NCBI RefSeq assembly: GCF_005771635.1
Contig: NZ_VBWP01000008.1
Coordinates: 62,001 to 126,000, forward strand
Source of the DNA: Culicoidibacter larvae
GTDB taxonomy: Bacteria; Bacillota_I; Bacilli_A; Culicoidibacterales; Culicoidibacteraceae
Length of the DNA stretch: 64,000 bases
Direction of reading: 5' to 3'
The notes under the pieces were generated by a model that was given only the letters and a program-made list of their open reading frames with translations, did not search any database and was not told the DNA's origin. Positions 49,118 to 59,082 of this stretch are shown one piece after another (within the stretch, counting starts at the first letter, position 1; each line of letters begins with the position of its first letter). The position numbers and the translations under genes are program-made.

Positions 49118-51166
49118 GTGAAGAATTTAGTAATTGTCGAATCGCCTGCAAAATCAAAGACTATCGAGAAGTATTTAGGTAAAGATTATGAAGTTCTTTC
49201 CTCAGTAGGACATATTCGTGATTTAGCGACGACTGGGAAACTTGGTCTTGGTGTTGATGTGGACGGTGACTTTCAACCAACATATAAGAATGCAAAAGGA
49301 AAAGCAGATGTCATTAAGAAACTGAAAGCTGCAGTAAAAACAGCTGATCATGTTTATCTGGCAACTGACCCCGACCGTGAAGGGGAAGCAATCAGCTGGC
49401 ATTTAGCTGACTTGTTGAGCTTGCCGACTGATGCGGATAATCGGGTTGTATTTAATGAAATTACCCCGACTGCGGTAAAAAAAGCGTTTGAATCACCGCG
49501 GCCGATTGATATGCATTTAGTGCATTCACAAGAAACGCGGCGGATTTTAGACCGTATTATTGGTTTTCGTCTGAGCAAATTACTGCAAAATAAAATTAAA
49601 AGTAAAAGTGCCGGGCGGGTACAATCAGTTGCTTTAAAATTGGTTGTTGACCGAGAACGTGAAATTGAAGCATTCATTCCTAAAGAGTACTGGGAAATCC
49701 ATGCTTACTTTATGGATGAAGCTGTTAAAGCCAAATTGACAAAGTTAAATGGCAAAAAAATTGAATTAAATAATGAGGCTGAGGCAACGGTAGTCGTTGA
49801 TGCAGTGAATGGAAATGATTTTACGATTGCTTCTATTGCTAAAAAACGTAATAAACGCAGCCCTAAGCTACCGTTTATTACCTCAAGCTTACAACAAGAA
49901 GCAGCGAATAAATTAGGTTTTAGCGCTAAACGGACGATGAGCATTGCCCAAAAATTATATGAAGGTATTGCTCTGGAAAATGAACAAGTCGGGTTAATTA
50001 CATATATGCGTACTGATTCAACCAGACTTTCTGATGATTTTGTAAGTGCTACTAAAGACTATGTCTTAGATACTTTTGGTAAAGAATACAGCGGGACAGT
50101 TCGCAAAACTAAAGAAAAAGCGAATACGCAGGATGCCCATGAGGCAATCCGGCCAACTGCTATTACTCGTACACCTGAAGAAGTTGCCCCATATCTTGAT
50201 AAAGATGAGTTGAAATTATATAGCTTTATTTGGGCTCGTGCTTTGGCTTTCTTAATGAAAGAAGCACAGTTTGATAATACTAAAGTTATCTTTGAAAATA
50301 ATGGCTATGAGTTCCAAGCATCGGGAAGTGTTTTAGTATTTGACGGGTACTTAAAAGTGTACTCGCAATATGAAACGAATAAAAATGAGATTTTGCCGGA
50401 TTTAACTGAAGGCGAAAAAATGGCAGCTAATAAAATTGAGCCATCACAGCACTTTACCCAGCCACCGGCACGTTACAGTGAGGCAAGCTTGGTTAAAGAG
50501 TTGGAAGAGCAAGGCATCGGTCGACCATCAACTTACGCTTCAATTTTGGATACAATTCAAAAACGGGCCTATGTTGAGTTGCGCGAGAAACGCTTCTATC
50601 CAACTGATCAAGGAATTCTGACTAATGATAAATTGCAGGAACAATTCAATATTGTTATTAATAATGAGTACACTGCGCATATGGAAGAAGATCTTGATAA
50701 AATTGCTGAAGGCAATGAAGATCATATTCAATTCCTGAAAGATTTCTATGCTCAATTTGAACCGATGGTTTTAAAAGCATTTGATGAGATGGAAAAAATT
50801 GCTCCACAGGAAACTGGTGAGATGTGCCCATTATGTGGCAAACCATTAGTTGTCCGTCGTGGTCGTTATGGTGAGTTTGTTGGCTGTAGCGGATATCCGG
50901 AATGTAAATATATTAAGCCTACTGAAAAGAACGAGCCGCAATCAATTGGTGTTCCTTGTCCAAAATGTGGTGAAGGTGATATTGTTGAGAAGAAAACCCG
51001 TCGCGGTAAAATTTTCTATGGCTGCAATCGCTATCCGGATTGTGATTTTGCGCTTTGGGATAAGCCTACCGGAGAAAAATGTCCAAAGTGTGATGCACTG
51101 ATGGTACAAAAAGGTAAAAAAATAAAATGTTCATCTTGTGATTATGTTGAAGGTGAAGAAGCGTAA
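49118..51166 (+). CDS. topA: DNA topoisomerase I
   Basis: A 682-residue type IA topoisomerase that relaxes negative supercoils. Toprim domain: VIVESPAKSKTIEKYLG and ATDPDREGEAISWHL; the catalytic Tyr lies in GLITYMRTDSTR at about residue 295. Three C-terminal zinc ribbons follow: CPLCGKP...CSGYPEC, CPKCGEG...CNRYPDC and CPKCDA...CSSC. GTG start, chosen because GAGGAG lies ten bases upstream and the family begins KNLVIVESPAK; a TTG six codons earlier is not preceded by a site. Terminator follows. Confidence 0.97.
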   Translation: MKNLVIVESPAKSKTIEKYLGKDYEVLSSVGHIRDLATTGKLGLGVDVDGDFQPTYKNAKGKADVIKKLKAAVKTADHVYLATDPDREGEAISWHLADLLSLPTDADNRVVFNEITPTAVKKAFESPRPIDMHLVHSQETRRILDRIIGFRLSKLLQNKIKSKSAGRVQSVALKLVVDREREIEAFIPKEYWEIHAYFMDEAVKAKLTKLNGKKIELNNEAEATVVVDAVNGNDFTIASIAKKRNKRSPKLPFITSSLQQEAANKLGFSAKRTMSIAQKLYEGIALENEQVGLITYMRTDSTRLSDDFVSATKDYVLDTFGKEYSGTVRKTKEKANTQDAHEAIRPTAITRTPEEVAPYLDKDELKLYSFIWARALAFLMKEAQFDNTKVIFENNGYEFQASGSVLVFDGYLKVYSQYETNKNEILPDLTEGEKMAANKIEPSQHFTQPPARYSEASLVKELEEQGIGRPSTYASILDTIQKRAYVELREKRFYPTDQGILTNDKLQEQFNIVINNEYTAHMEEDLDKIAEGNEDHIQFLKDFYAQFEPMVLKAFDEMEKIAPQETGEMCPLCGKPLVVRRGRYGEFVGCSGYPECKYIKPTEKNEPQSIGVPCPKCGEGDIVEKKTRRGKIFYGCNRYPDCDFALWDKPTGEKCPKCDALMVQKGKKIKCSSCDYVEGEEA

Positions 51167-51170
51167 AATA

Positions 51171-51208
51171 AAAAAACCATTTCGTTTTATCTGACGAAAT
51201 GGTTTTTG
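51171..51208 (+). terminator. Terminator after topA
   Basis: AAAAACCATTTCGT / ACGAAATGGTTTTT hairpin a few bases after the stop codon. Confidence 0.93.
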
Positions 51209-51249
51209 TGTTATAATAGGGAAAGAGTCAAAAAAGGAGATTAGAGCAA

Positions 51250-52551
51250 ATGCAAAAAGTGAATGTAATTGGAGCCGGACTTGCCGGAAGTGAAGCAACC
51301 TGGCAATTAGTGAATCGCGGCATACCGGTAAGACTGTATGAGATGCGTCCGGTGCAGAATACACCGGCACATCAGACAGCAAATTTTGCCGAGTTAGTGT
51401 GCAGTAATTCATTGCGGGCTGATGGTTTAGCGAATGCAGTTGGGGTTATGAAAGCAGAGATGCGTTTGCTGAACTCATTAGTTATTAGTGCCGCTGATCA
51501 GACGCGGGTGCCGGCAGGCGGCGCGCTGGCCGTGGACCGTGAGGGATTTTCGGAGTTGATTACTAAAACTTTACATGAGCATCCTTTGGTGGAAGTTATT
51601 AATGAGGCGGTGACGGAAATTCCCGAAGGGCCGACAATTATTGCTACCGGACCTTTGACATCGCCGGAATTAAGCAAAGCGCTGGAAGACTTCTTTGGTC
51701 AGGAATATTTGTATTTCTATGATGCGGCAGCACCGATTATTGAGCGTGATAGTATTGATTTTGATACCGTGTTTATTGCGTCACGCTACGATAAGGGTGA
51801 GGCAGCTTACATTAACTGTCCAATGAATGAGGAAGAATTCAATGCCTTTTATGATGCTTTAGTGACTGCTGAGACGGTAGAACCAAAAGATTTTGAGCAG
51901 GCAATCTTTTTTGAAGGGTGTATGCCGTTTGAGGTGATGGCGAAGCGTGGTCGTCAGACCTTGCTGTATGGGCCGATGAAGCCGGTAGGGCTTGATGACC
52001 CGCGGACTGGCCGTTGGCCGTACGCGGTGGTGCAATTGCGCCAGGATAATGCCGCTGCATCTTTATACAATATAGTTGGTTTTCAAACGCATTTGAAGTG
52101 GCCGGAGCAGAAACGAATTATTCAGATGATTCCCGGACTTGAAAATGCTTCAATTGTGCGCTACGGGGTTATGCACCGCAATACTTTCATCAATGCGCCA
52201 ACATTATTGGAACCGACTTATCAGACGCGGAAGCGGGCAGATTTATTTATTGCCGGTCAGATGAGCGGCGTGGAAGGTTATGTTGAGAGTGCGGCCAGTG
52301 GTTTAATCGCCGGGCTTAATATGGCTTCGCTGATTGAAGCGAAACATCAAGTGATTTTCCCCCAAGAGACGGTAATGGGTGCTCAAGCTTATTATATTAC
52401 CCATACCGCTCCTGAAGATTTTCAGCCAATGAATGCTAATTTTGGTATTCTGCCGGACTTAGGTTTTAGAGTGAAGAAGAAGGAAAAGAAGGCGGCTTAT
52501 GCGGAGCGTGCAATAACCGTAATGGAAGCATTTATTAAAGAAGGAATGTAG
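51250..52551 (+). CDS. trmFO: Folate-dependent tRNA (uracil54-C5) methyltransferase TrmFO
   Basis: A 433-residue flavoprotein making m5U54 in the tRNA T-loop with methylene-THF and FADH2. The dinucleotide-binding start is [15 protein letters not shown], followed by [20 protein letters not shown] (catalytic Cys), [29 protein letters not shown] (Cys and Gly-rich, two blocks) and [24 protein letters not shown] precedes the ATG. xerC follows after two bases. The order topA-trmFO-xerC is conserved in Firmicutes. Confidence 0.97.
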   Translation: MQKVNVIGAGLAGSEATWQLVNRGIPVRLYEMRPVQNTPAHQTANFAELVCSNSLRADGLANAVGVMKAEMRLLNSLVISAADQTRVPAGGALAVDREGFSELITKTLHEHPLVEVINEAVTEIPEGPTIIATGPLTSPELSKALEDFFGQEYLYFYDAAAPIIERDSIDFDTVFIASRYDKGEAAYINCPMNEEEFNAFYDALVTAETVEPKDFEQAIFFEGCMPFEVMAKRGRQTLLYGPMKPVGLDDPRTGRWPYAVVQLRQDNAAASLYNIVGFQTHLKWPEQKRIIQMIPGLENASIVRYGVMHRNTFINAPTLLEPTYQTRKRADLFIAGQMSGVEGYVESAASGLIAGLNMASLIEAKHQVIFPQETVMGAQAYYITHTAPEDFQPMNANFGILPDLGFRVKKKEKKAAYAERAITVMEAFIKEGM

Positions 52552-52553
52552 TT

Positions 52554-53492
52554 ATGAGCATTAATGATGCAATTGCCTTATATTTGAATTATTTGCGGCA
52601 TCAGCGGCGATATTCTGAGCATACGTTAACGAGCTATCAACATGATCTGCAGGATTTAGCTGCGTTTTTGCATGCGCTTGATAAGGATGAAATTGCTGCG
52701 ATTACGATTATTGATGTGCGGAGTTATATGGCTGAGTTATTTGAGCGAGGTTTGAGCAAGAAGTCGAGCGCCAGATACTTGTCAGCAATTAAGAGTTGGA
52801 TGAACTATTTGGTGAAGCAGGAGTATTTGGCAGATAATCCGGCAGCGACCATTAGTACGCCGAAAGCTGAGCATCATTTACCTAAGGTTGTCTTTTTTGA
52901 GGAAATTGAGCGGTTCATTGCCGCAGTGAGCGAAAACGAACCGCTGGCATTGCGTAACCGTGCTATTTACGAATTATTGTATGGCAGCGGCTTGCGGGTC
53001 AGCGAACTGGTTAACCTTGCTATCGAAGATTTGCAGTTTGATGAGGGCTTGGTATTTGTGCGCGAAGGGAAAGGCGACAAGGATCGCAGTGTGCCTTTTG
53101 GCAGTTATGCCCAAAAGGCGGTTCAAGAGTATTTGGAACTGGGACGACCTTTGCTGAAACGAAACGGTGTTGAGAATTATAATATGTTGCTGTTGAATAA
53201 GAATGGTGGTGCCTTGTCAACCCGTGGTGTGCAGTATATGCTAAAACGGGTAGCGGCGAAAGCCGGGCTTTCAAGCGAGCTGTCGCCGCATATGCTGCGA
53301 CATAGTTTTGCCACGCATTTGCTGACTGAGGGTGCTGATTTGCGCTCAGTGCAGGAATTGCTTGGCCATGAGGAACTAGCCAGCACTCAGATTTATACGC
53401 ATCTTAGTAATGAGCAGCTCAAGCAAACTTACTTGCGCGCACATCCACGTGCGAAGAAGGAGATTGTTATTAAGCCGATGACTAAAAAATAG
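52554..53492 (+). CDS. xerC: Tyrosine recombinase XerC
   Basis: A 312-residue site-specific recombinase resolving chromosome dimers at dif with its partner XerD. The N-terminal SAM-like domain covers 1-90. Catalytic residues are all present: Arg148 (GSGLRVSEL), Lys173 (GKGDKDR), His246 and Arg249 (HMLRHSFATHLL), His272 (GHEELAST) and Tyr281 (IYTHLS). XerC rather than XerD is inferred from position after trmFO. Terminator follows after the stop. Confidence 0.93.
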   Translation: MSINDAIALYLNYLRHQRRYSEHTLTSYQHDLQDLAAFLHALDKDEIAAITIIDVRSYMAELFERGLSKKSSARYLSAIKSWMNYLVKQEYLADNPAATISTPKAEHHLPKVVFFEEIERFIAAVSENEPLALRNRAIYELLYGSGLRVSELVNLAIEDLQFDEGLVFVREGKGDKDRSVPFGSYAQKAVQEYLELGRPLLKRNGVENYNMLLLNKNGGALSTRGVQYMLKRVAAKAGLSSELSPHMLRHSFATHLLTEGADLRSVQELLGHEELASTQIYTHLSNEQLKQTYLRAHPRAKKEIVIKPMTKK

Positions 53493-53496
53493 GTGT

Positions 53497-53536
53497 GAAC
53501 AAAGGCTGGGCTTTCGCCAGATTTTGTTCTTTTTTT
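53497..53536 (+). terminator. Terminator after xerC
   Basis: GAACAAAGGCTGG / CCAGATTTTGTTC stem (a few mismatches) with a T7 tail. Confidence 0.88.
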
Positions 53537-53631
53537 CTCAATAAAAAAACACATAAAACACACGGAAAGTCAATTGCCTAAGGGTTTTCTTTGTGGTATA
53601 CTATTAATGATTTAAGGGAGGTCTTTTATCA

Positions 53632-54228
53632 GTGTTAAGAAAAATTACTACCGTTTTGGCGGTTATCTTGCTACTGGTCGGGGCATGGCTTGTGGGGACG
53701 AATGTATATGAAATGGTAACTCAGGCGATGCAGTCAAATGCGTTTAAGGATCAGGCAGCAGAAGTATTAGATACAAAAATTTCACGTGATGAGTTTCATC
53801 CGGAAGAAGGACAAATTATCGGGCTATTGAAGATTCCTGAACTGGGCTTGGAAACAGCAATTGTTGAAGGGGTTCGGGTTGAGGATTTAAAAGGTGGCGC
53901 AGGCCACATGATGGAAACCGGATATCCGGGCGACAGCCGTCAGATATTTTTAGCCGGTCACCGGAATACGGATTTCGGCGTGTTGAAAGATATTAGAAAA
54001 GGTATGGAGATTATTGTTGAAATGCCTTATGGAACATATAAATATTACGCGAGCAAGGATTACGATGATACCGATCCAGATCAAGTCATTCCGCAAACGA
54101 AAACTGAAGTTGTTAATACTTCAGCTCACTTGGACCGTGACGAATTGGTGTTGATGACCTGTTTCCCATTTACCTTTGGGGCAGCAACCGACTACCGATT
54201 CCTGGTGTATGCATATCCTGCTGAATAG
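53632..54228 (+). CDS. Class D sortase
   Basis: A 198-residue transpeptidase. An N-terminal membrane helix (8-26) precedes the sortase fold: GLLKIPELGLETAIVEGV, catalytic His110 in FLAGHRNTDFG, Cys177 in LVLMTCFPF, and Arg189 in TDYRFLVYAY. The TCFPF form and the preceding LDRDEL match class D. GTG start with GGGAGG 10 bases upstream. It is monocistronic between two terminators; no substrate gene is adjacent. The LPxTG protein at 21 kb is the only sorting-signal protein in the window, and its LPETG is more typical of class A, so the pairing is unproven. Confidence 0.93.
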   Translation: MLRKITTVLAVILLLVGAWLVGTNVYEMVTQAMQSNAFKDQAAEVLDTKISRDEFHPEEGQIIGLLKIPELGLETAIVEGVRVEDLKGGAGHMMETGYPGDSRQIFLAGHRNTDFGVLKDIRKGMEIIVEMPYGTYKYYASKDYDDTDPDQVIPQTKTEVVNTSAHLDRDELVLMTCFPFTFGAATDYRFLVYAYPAE

Positions 54229-54245
54229 TTTTTATGTGAAATTTG

Positions 54246-54278
54246 AAAAAGCCGCTTCCCAAGGGAAGTGGCTTTTTG
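54246..54278 (+). terminator. Terminator after sortase
   Basis: AAAAAGCCGCTTCCC / GGGAAGTGGCTTTTT hairpin. Confidence 0.93.
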
Positions 54279-54319
54279 TATAATTGGATTTGAAGTTAAA
54301 CACAAGGAGTGTGCTTAGA

Positions 54320-54904
54320 ATGACCGAAAAAGAAAAGATGCTCGCCGGCTTGGTATATGATGCTGATAACGACCCGGAGCTTATTGCTGAACGAGCGTCA
54401 TGCAAAGACCTCTGCCACGATTACAACTTGCTGCGCCCATCAAATTTTGATGAGCAGCAAACAATTATTCGCCAGCTTTTTGCTGCAACCGGCAACGAGT
54501 TTTTCATCACTGCACCATTCTGGTGCGATTACGGCCACAACATCACTATTGGCGAGAAATTCTACGCCAACCACAATCTGGTGATTCTGGATGGTGCACC
54601 GGTCAGTTTTGGTGCCAATGTCTTCATTGGTCCAAACTGCGGTTTCTACACGGCCGGCCATCCTTTAGATGCGGCACAACGTGCCCTTGGCATCGAGGTT
54701 GATGCGCCGATTACAGTTGGTGACAATGTTTGGTTTGGTGGTGGCGTTCAAGTGCTGCCGGGCGTTACTATCGGTAATAATACCGTGATTGGTTCCGGGA
54801 GTGTTGTTACCAAAGACATTCCTGACGGTGTTATCGCGGTGGGCAACCCATGCAAGGTGCTCCGTGAGATTACTGAAGCAGATATTATAGAATATTTTGA
54901 ATAA
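54320..54904 (+). CDS. Sugar O-acetyltransferase, maltose/galactoside type
   Basis: A 194-residue hexapeptide-repeat acetyltransferase (Maa/LacA/NodL group) moving acetyl from acetyl-CoA to a sugar hydroxyl. The N-terminal Mac domain reads EKEKMLAGLVYDADNDPELIAERASCKDLCHDYN (in the first 45 residues); the left-handed beta-helix follows with FIGPNCGFYTAGHPLDAAQR containing the catalytic His, and DNVWFGGGVQVLPGVTIGNNTVIGSGSVVTKDIP (the hexapeptide region). I start at the ATG at 54320 after AAGGAG. Substrate not determinable. Confidence 0.93.
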   Translation: MTEKEKMLAGLVYDADNDPELIAERASCKDLCHDYNLLRPSNFDEQQTIIRQLFAATGNEFFITAPFWCDYGHNITIGEKFYANHNLVILDGAPVSFGANVFIGPNCGFYTAGHPLDAAQRALGIEVDAPITVGDNVWFGGGVQVLPGVTIGNNTVIGSGSVVTKDIPDGVIAVGNPCKVLREITEADIIEYFE

Positions 54905-54905
54905 A

Positions 54906-54948
54906 AAAAGAAAGGCCTGATTGCTTGTCAATCAGGCCTTTTCAATTT
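54906..54948. terminator. Bidirectional terminator
   Basis: GAAAGGCCTGATTG / CAATCAGGCCTTTTC between the convergent acetyltransferase and bmrD-like genes. Confidence 0.92.
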
Positions 54949-54949
54949 T

Positions 54950-56965
54950 CTAATAAGCTAACTCAGGATGAGTCATTTGCGAATCATACATTTTGCGGTA
55001 AAATTTGTTGTCATCAAGGAGTTCGTTGTGAGTTCCTTTTTCAACCATGATACCTTTGTCAAGAACGATGATTTGGTCAGCATATTTAATTGTTGAAAGT
55101 CGATGGGCAATAATAAAGGTTGTCCGGTTACGACTGATAACTTGTAATGCTTGTTGAATCATTGTTTCGGTTTCAGTATCGATGTTGGCGGTGGCTTCAT
55201 CTAAAACGAGGATACGCGGGTTGTAAATCATAACCCGAGCGAAGGCAATGAGCTGTCGTTCGCCGACAGAGAAGTTTTTACCCATGTCATGAACTGGTTC
55301 TTGTAATCCTTTTTCTTGTTTCTGAATAAATGCATCAGCACCAATTTGGTGAATGACATCAAGGACGTCTTGTTCACTGATGTTTGGATTATCAAGACTA
55401 ATGTTTGAGTAAAGCGTTCCAGAGAATAAGATAGGGTCTTGTAGTACAATACCGACATGTTCACGATATGACTGTACCGGTAAATCCAGTAAATTATGAC
55501 CATCAATCAAAATCTCACCTGATTGGTATGGATAGAAGCGGAGTAAAACATTCATTAATGAACTTTTACCGCTACCGGTATGACCAACAATACCAATTGT
55601 TTGTCCGGCTTTTACTTGCAAGTTAATATTTTTCAATACTGGTGTCTCACCATCATAACTGAAGTTTAAGTTGCTGATATCAATGTTACCATCGATCTCA
55701 GGAATTGCACCGTATTCAAGCATTGTGCCCGGTTTATTTAAGAAGAAGTCGAAAATACGTTGTGCTGAAACTGATGAGCGCTCAAAACGGTTAAGCACAC
55801 CAAATAATGAGAACAGTGGCTGGAATGCTTGATCAATGTATTGAACAAAGGCATAGACAACACCAATTGAAAGTACCATCATACCGCCAAGTAATTCATA
55901 CCCAAAGTAAACTAATACAATAGTAATGATTGAACGACGCAGCGTATGGACTACCCCATCAGTAAATAAACTAACCAGTAATGCAAACTTCTTGCGATAC
56001 TCTAGATATTCAGTGTTTTGTTTATCGAACTCAGTCACAACGTCTTGCTCCGCGCCAAAAGCTTGAACCACTTCAATACCACTGAACTGCTCATTCATCA
56101 TCGCATTCATATTCGCTTGAATCTCTCTGGTTGCACTAAAGTTTTTAGCAGCATAGCGACGATATAAGAAAATCCAAGCAGCAATAAACGGTATTGCCAC
56201 TAAAGCATATGTAGCTAATTGGGCATTTAGGATGAACATACCGATATATACGGTAATAATTTGAACCGCCATCCGCACTAACTCAAGCAAGGCATTCTCG
56301 AATAAACCGATAATTGCGCCGCTGTCATGAACAATATATGAAACGACCTTACCATCAGGATAGTCGCTGAAGTATTGAATCGGTAACTCCTGCAAATGCA
56401 AGAAAGCCGCCTCACGTAAATCAATAACCACCTTACTCGCCAAATACCGCAGTTCAAGACCGCTATAGTACGACAATGCAGCAGTAATCAGATAAATAAG
56501 GAAGTTTAGCGCAATCATCATAATTGCTGCTACCAGATCTATACTGAAGAATTGCCATACGTCATCCCCGGTGAGGAGGACGTATGGTCCGATATTTTGA
56601 CCATTCACATAAGCAATTCCGGCATTCGTAGTGATTTCAGTACCACTGTAATTCCCGGTAACCATAATATAGCCATCGCCAGTCAGTGAGATTGTAGCTC
56701 GTTCATTACTGGTATCGGCTTGGGTACTATCACTCAAACGGGTGTAGTATGAGCCATCAAACGCTACTGAGCGATTATTTGCTTCAGGATCAGTTGTTAC
56801 AACTAATGGTTCAAAAATACCCATAATATAGTCATCAATAATAACTTTGGTAATCATTGTTCCGGCAACGAAAAGCATTGATGAAGTAATCATTGCAATA
56901 CCACTCAAGTACAGCATGCGCTGATGTGGTTTAACAAATGTCCAGAGTTGTTTCCATAAAGACAT
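54950..56965 (-). CDS. bmrD: Heterodimeric ABC exporter subunit, BmrD-like
   Basis: A 671-residue half-exporter. Like B. subtilis BmrD (673 residues), it has an about 90-residue extracytoplasmic insertion between the first two transmembrane helices (about 48-140, rich in Thr, Asp and Gly, with the stretch GYIMVTGNYSG). NBD: Walker A GIVGHTGSGKSS, Q-loop VLQDPILFSG, signature FSVGERQL (degenerate, normally LSGGQ), Walker B LVLDEATANID with the catalytic Glu, and switch IIAHRLST. It supplies the complete catalytic Glu, while its partner has Asp there, the usual split of asymmetric exporters. It is 46 bases after bmrC-like. Confidence 0.93.
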   Translation of the reverse strand: MSLWKQLWTFVKPHQRMLYLSGIAMITSSMLFVAGTMITKVIIDDYIMGIFEPLVVTTDPEANNRSVAFDGSYYTRLSDSTQADTSNERATISLTGDGYIMVTGNYSGTEITTNAGIAYVNGQNIGPYVLLTGDDVWQFFSIDLVAAIMMIALNFLIYLITAALSYYSGLELRYLASKVVIDLREAAFLHLQELPIQYFSDYPDGKVVSYIVHDSGAIIGLFENALLELVRMAVQIITVYIGMFILNAQLATYALVAIPFIAAWIFLYRRYAAKNFSATREIQANMNAMMNEQFSGIEVVQAFGAEQDVVTEFDKQNTEYLEYRKKFALLVSLFTDGVVHTLRRSIITIVLVYFGYELLGGMMVLSIGVVYAFVQYIDQAFQPLFSLFGVLNRFERSSVSAQRIFDFFLNKPGTMLEYGAIPEIDGNIDISNLNFSYDGETPVLKNINLQVKAGQTIGIVGHTGSGKSSLMNVLLRFYPYQSGEILIDGHNLLDLPVQSYREHVGIVLQDPILFSGTLYSNISLDNPNISEQDVLDVIHQIGADAFIQKQEKGLQEPVHDMGKNFSVGERQLIAFARVMIYNPRILVLDEATANIDTETETMIQQALQVISRNRTTFIIAHRLSTIKYADQIIVLDKGIMVEKGTHNELLDDNKFYRKMYDSQMTHPELAY

Positions 56966-57011
56966 AATGTGTCTCCTTTCGTAATATACTGTTGAGTGTA
57001 ATCAAAATTTA

Positions 57012-58757
57012 TTAGTCTTGATCTACATCCATAGTGTTTTGCTCAGTAAACTGGGTGTGATACCATCCATTAGGAATGCGCATCAATTCATCATGGGTAC
57101 CAGTCTCGACTACCGTACCATCAGAAATTACCACAATTTTATCAGCATGTTGCACTGCCGAAAGCCGGTGAGCAACAATAATTTTAATCGTATCATTATA
57201 ATATTCCATGATATTGGAAATAATATTTTTTTCAGTCTTACCATCAACGGCAGAGAGTGAATCATCAAGAATGAGGACATCGGCATCGCGCACAAATGCA
57301 CGTGCAAGTGAAAGCCGTTGTTTTTGACCACCTGATAACATAACTCCCGATTCCCCGGTAATTGTTTCTAATCCATGACTCAGGGTGCCGATATCTTTAG
57401 TGAAGTCAGCATGTTCAATTGCTTGCATAACTTCAGCTTCAGTTGCATTCGGCTTACCAAGTAAAATATTCTGATAAACAGTTTTAGAAAATACAATATG
57501 CTCTTGCGGTACATATGAAATATGCCGGCGAACATCGTATGGACTGAATTCAGTAATATCATGTCCATTGATTTGAATACCGCCATTACCAACTTTATAC
57601 TGCAACAATAGCTGCCGCAAAATCGTTGTTTTACCGGCACCGGTTGTTCCGACAATTCCAAGGGTCTGACCGCGTCCGATTTCAAAACTTAAATCTTGCA
57701 ACGTCAGCTGGTGGGCCCGCGGATATTCAAAAGCATAATGTTTAAAGCTAATTGATTCGATTGCCGGCAGGGCTAAAGGCGCGACCGGTTCATGAATATC
57801 ACTGGTTTCGTTATACACCGCATCAAGGCGAGTATATGAGCCACTACCGCGTTGCAGAATATTAGCAAAAGCTCCGAGGGCGAATAACGGCCACTCAAGC
57901 ATCCGAACATACACTAGATAAGTAACTAGGATACCAGGCGTCATATTTCCCTGGAAGACATTAATAATTCCCAAGGTAAATGCAATCGTTAATATAATCG
58001 CAAAGATGATAGTAAACACCGGGCCATATAGCGAAATCAATTTATTGAATTTATTGTTTGCATGATATGCTGTTTCCGCACCGGCATTTAACTTTGCCAT
58101 ATCTGCTTGTTCTTGCGCATACGCACGAACAACGCGGATACCAACAATTGACTCAAGCACTGAGTTAGAAAGCCGACTTGTGGCTTGTTGTCTTTCCTCA
58201 TAATATTTCTCTGCCAAAACTTCCAGCCGGTATACAACAAATGGCACAATAACAACCGGAATAAGAATAATCAGCGTTAGCTGCCAATTGATAACTAACA
58301 TACAACCTAAAAGCAACACTAAATAAAGCGAAGCCTCAGCAAGCATAAAGAGACCAAAATCAATAGCCTCATTCATAGCCTGAATATCTTCAGTTGCCCG
58401 CGACATCAAATCACCGGTTAAATATTTTTTAAAGAATTTACCATCGAGCGAAATAATGTGGTTAAAGAACCGCCGCCGCAATTTAAATTCCAAAAGGTTA
58501 GCGTTATGAATAAAGATGAAATTCCAAATAACACTAAAGAAGTAGCCGACAACGATAATAATAATCATGCCGATTGCTACATAAAGCAAAATGTCAAAAG
58601 TGAGTGTATGCATCGTCATCTGGTCAATCATAAAACCGGTAATCCAAGGCACTAACAACGAGAACACATCACTGACAAATAAAGTAGAGAATGCCAAAAC
58701 ATACCGCCACTTCATTTCACGAATAAACCAACCAAGTTGTCCAAATATCCGAAACAT
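57012..58757 (-). CDS. bmrC: Heterodimeric ABC exporter subunit, BmrC-like
   Basis: A 581-residue half-exporter (BmrC has 585). Six helices in the transmembrane domain, then NBD: Walker A GTTGAGKTT, Q-loop VPQEHIVFS, signature LSGGQKQRLSLARA, and Walker B LILDDSLSAVD, where Asp replaces the catalytic Glu, so this nucleotide site is degenerate. Switch IVAHRLSA. The ATG at 58757 has GGGG eight bases upstream. An in-frame upstream extension of 76 codons exists, but it lacks a ribosome site and runs through the terminator stem, so it is rejected. A structured leader with a candidate attenuator precedes it. Confidence 0.93.
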   Translation of the reverse strand: MFRIFGQLGWFIREMKWRYVLAFSTLFVSDVFSLLVPWITGFMIDQMTMHTLTFDILLYVAIGMIIIIVVGYFFSVIWNFIFIHNANLLEFKLRRRFFNHIISLDGKFFKKYLTGDLMSRATEDIQAMNEAIDFGLFMLAEASLYLVLLLGCMLVINWQLTLIILIPVVIVPFVVYRLEVLAEKYYEERQQATSRLSNSVLESIVGIRVVRAYAQEQADMAKLNAGAETAYHANNKFNKLISLYGPVFTIIFAIILTIAFTLGIINVFQGNMTPGILVTYLVYVRMLEWPLFALGAFANILQRGSGSYTRLDAVYNETSDIHEPVAPLALPAIESISFKHYAFEYPRAHQLTLQDLSFEIGRGQTLGIVGTTGAGKTTILRQLLLQYKVGNGGIQINGHDITEFSPYDVRRHISYVPQEHIVFSKTVYQNILLGKPNATEAEVMQAIEHADFTKDIGTLSHGLETITGESGVMLSGGQKQRLSLARAFVRDADVLILDDSLSAVDGKTEKNIISNIMEYYNDTIKIIVAHRLSAVQHADKIVVISDGTVVETGTHDELMRIPNGWYHTQFTEQNTMDVDQD

Positions 58758-58856
58758 GTGAAAACCCCTTTTCAAAAAAACTTTTTCACGAGACAATATA
58801 CTCTTATTATAAATCCTAATTAAATAATAAACAGGACAAATATTGCTCGTAAACAA

Positions 58857-58901
58857 AATAAAAAAGCTATAGTTGTGCGCGAAAGCAACACAACTATAGC
58901 C
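58857..58901 (-). terminator. Intrinsic terminator inside the exporter leader
   Basis: GCTATAGTTGTG / CACAACTATAGC, a perfect 12-bp stem, followed on the minus strand by TTTTTTATTTTG. It lies 100 bases before the bmrC-like start and after the promoter, so it must be read through for expression. Confidence 0.9.
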
Positions 58902-59052
58902 AAAACAAATATATTCGCAAAGCGACCTAAAACAATAATAGGGTACAAAAAAAGCGTCTATATGCTTAAAAGCCATAATCATCAAACAATCGGCACAAAG
59001 GTGCAGAAAAATAGTGCAAGTTCTTTCCCAAAAGAAACTTACCTATTTTCAG

Positions 59053-59082
59053 TTATTGTTGATTGATCATTCCGCTTAGCAC
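59053..59082 (-). CDS. Nine-residue leader peptide, candidate
   Basis: GTG start, nine codons reading MLSGMINQQ, then TAA. AGGTGG lies 5 bases upstream (59088-59093), stronger than that of the exporter gene itself. Its stop codon and start region are complementary (TATTGT / ACAATA), so ribosome occupancy would change RNA folding. An internal ATG would give MINQQ. In B. subtilis the analogous bmrB leader peptide senses slowed translation by ribosome inhibitors; here this is inference. Confidence 0.5.
   Translation of the reverse strand: MLSGMINQQ

Noticed and set aside
58758-58985. In-frame 76-codon upstream extension of the bmrC-like gene
   Set aside because: It reads through both arms of the terminator, has no ribosome site at its ATG, and yields a Cys/aromatic-rich sequence unlike exporters; the ATG at 58757 gives the family length.
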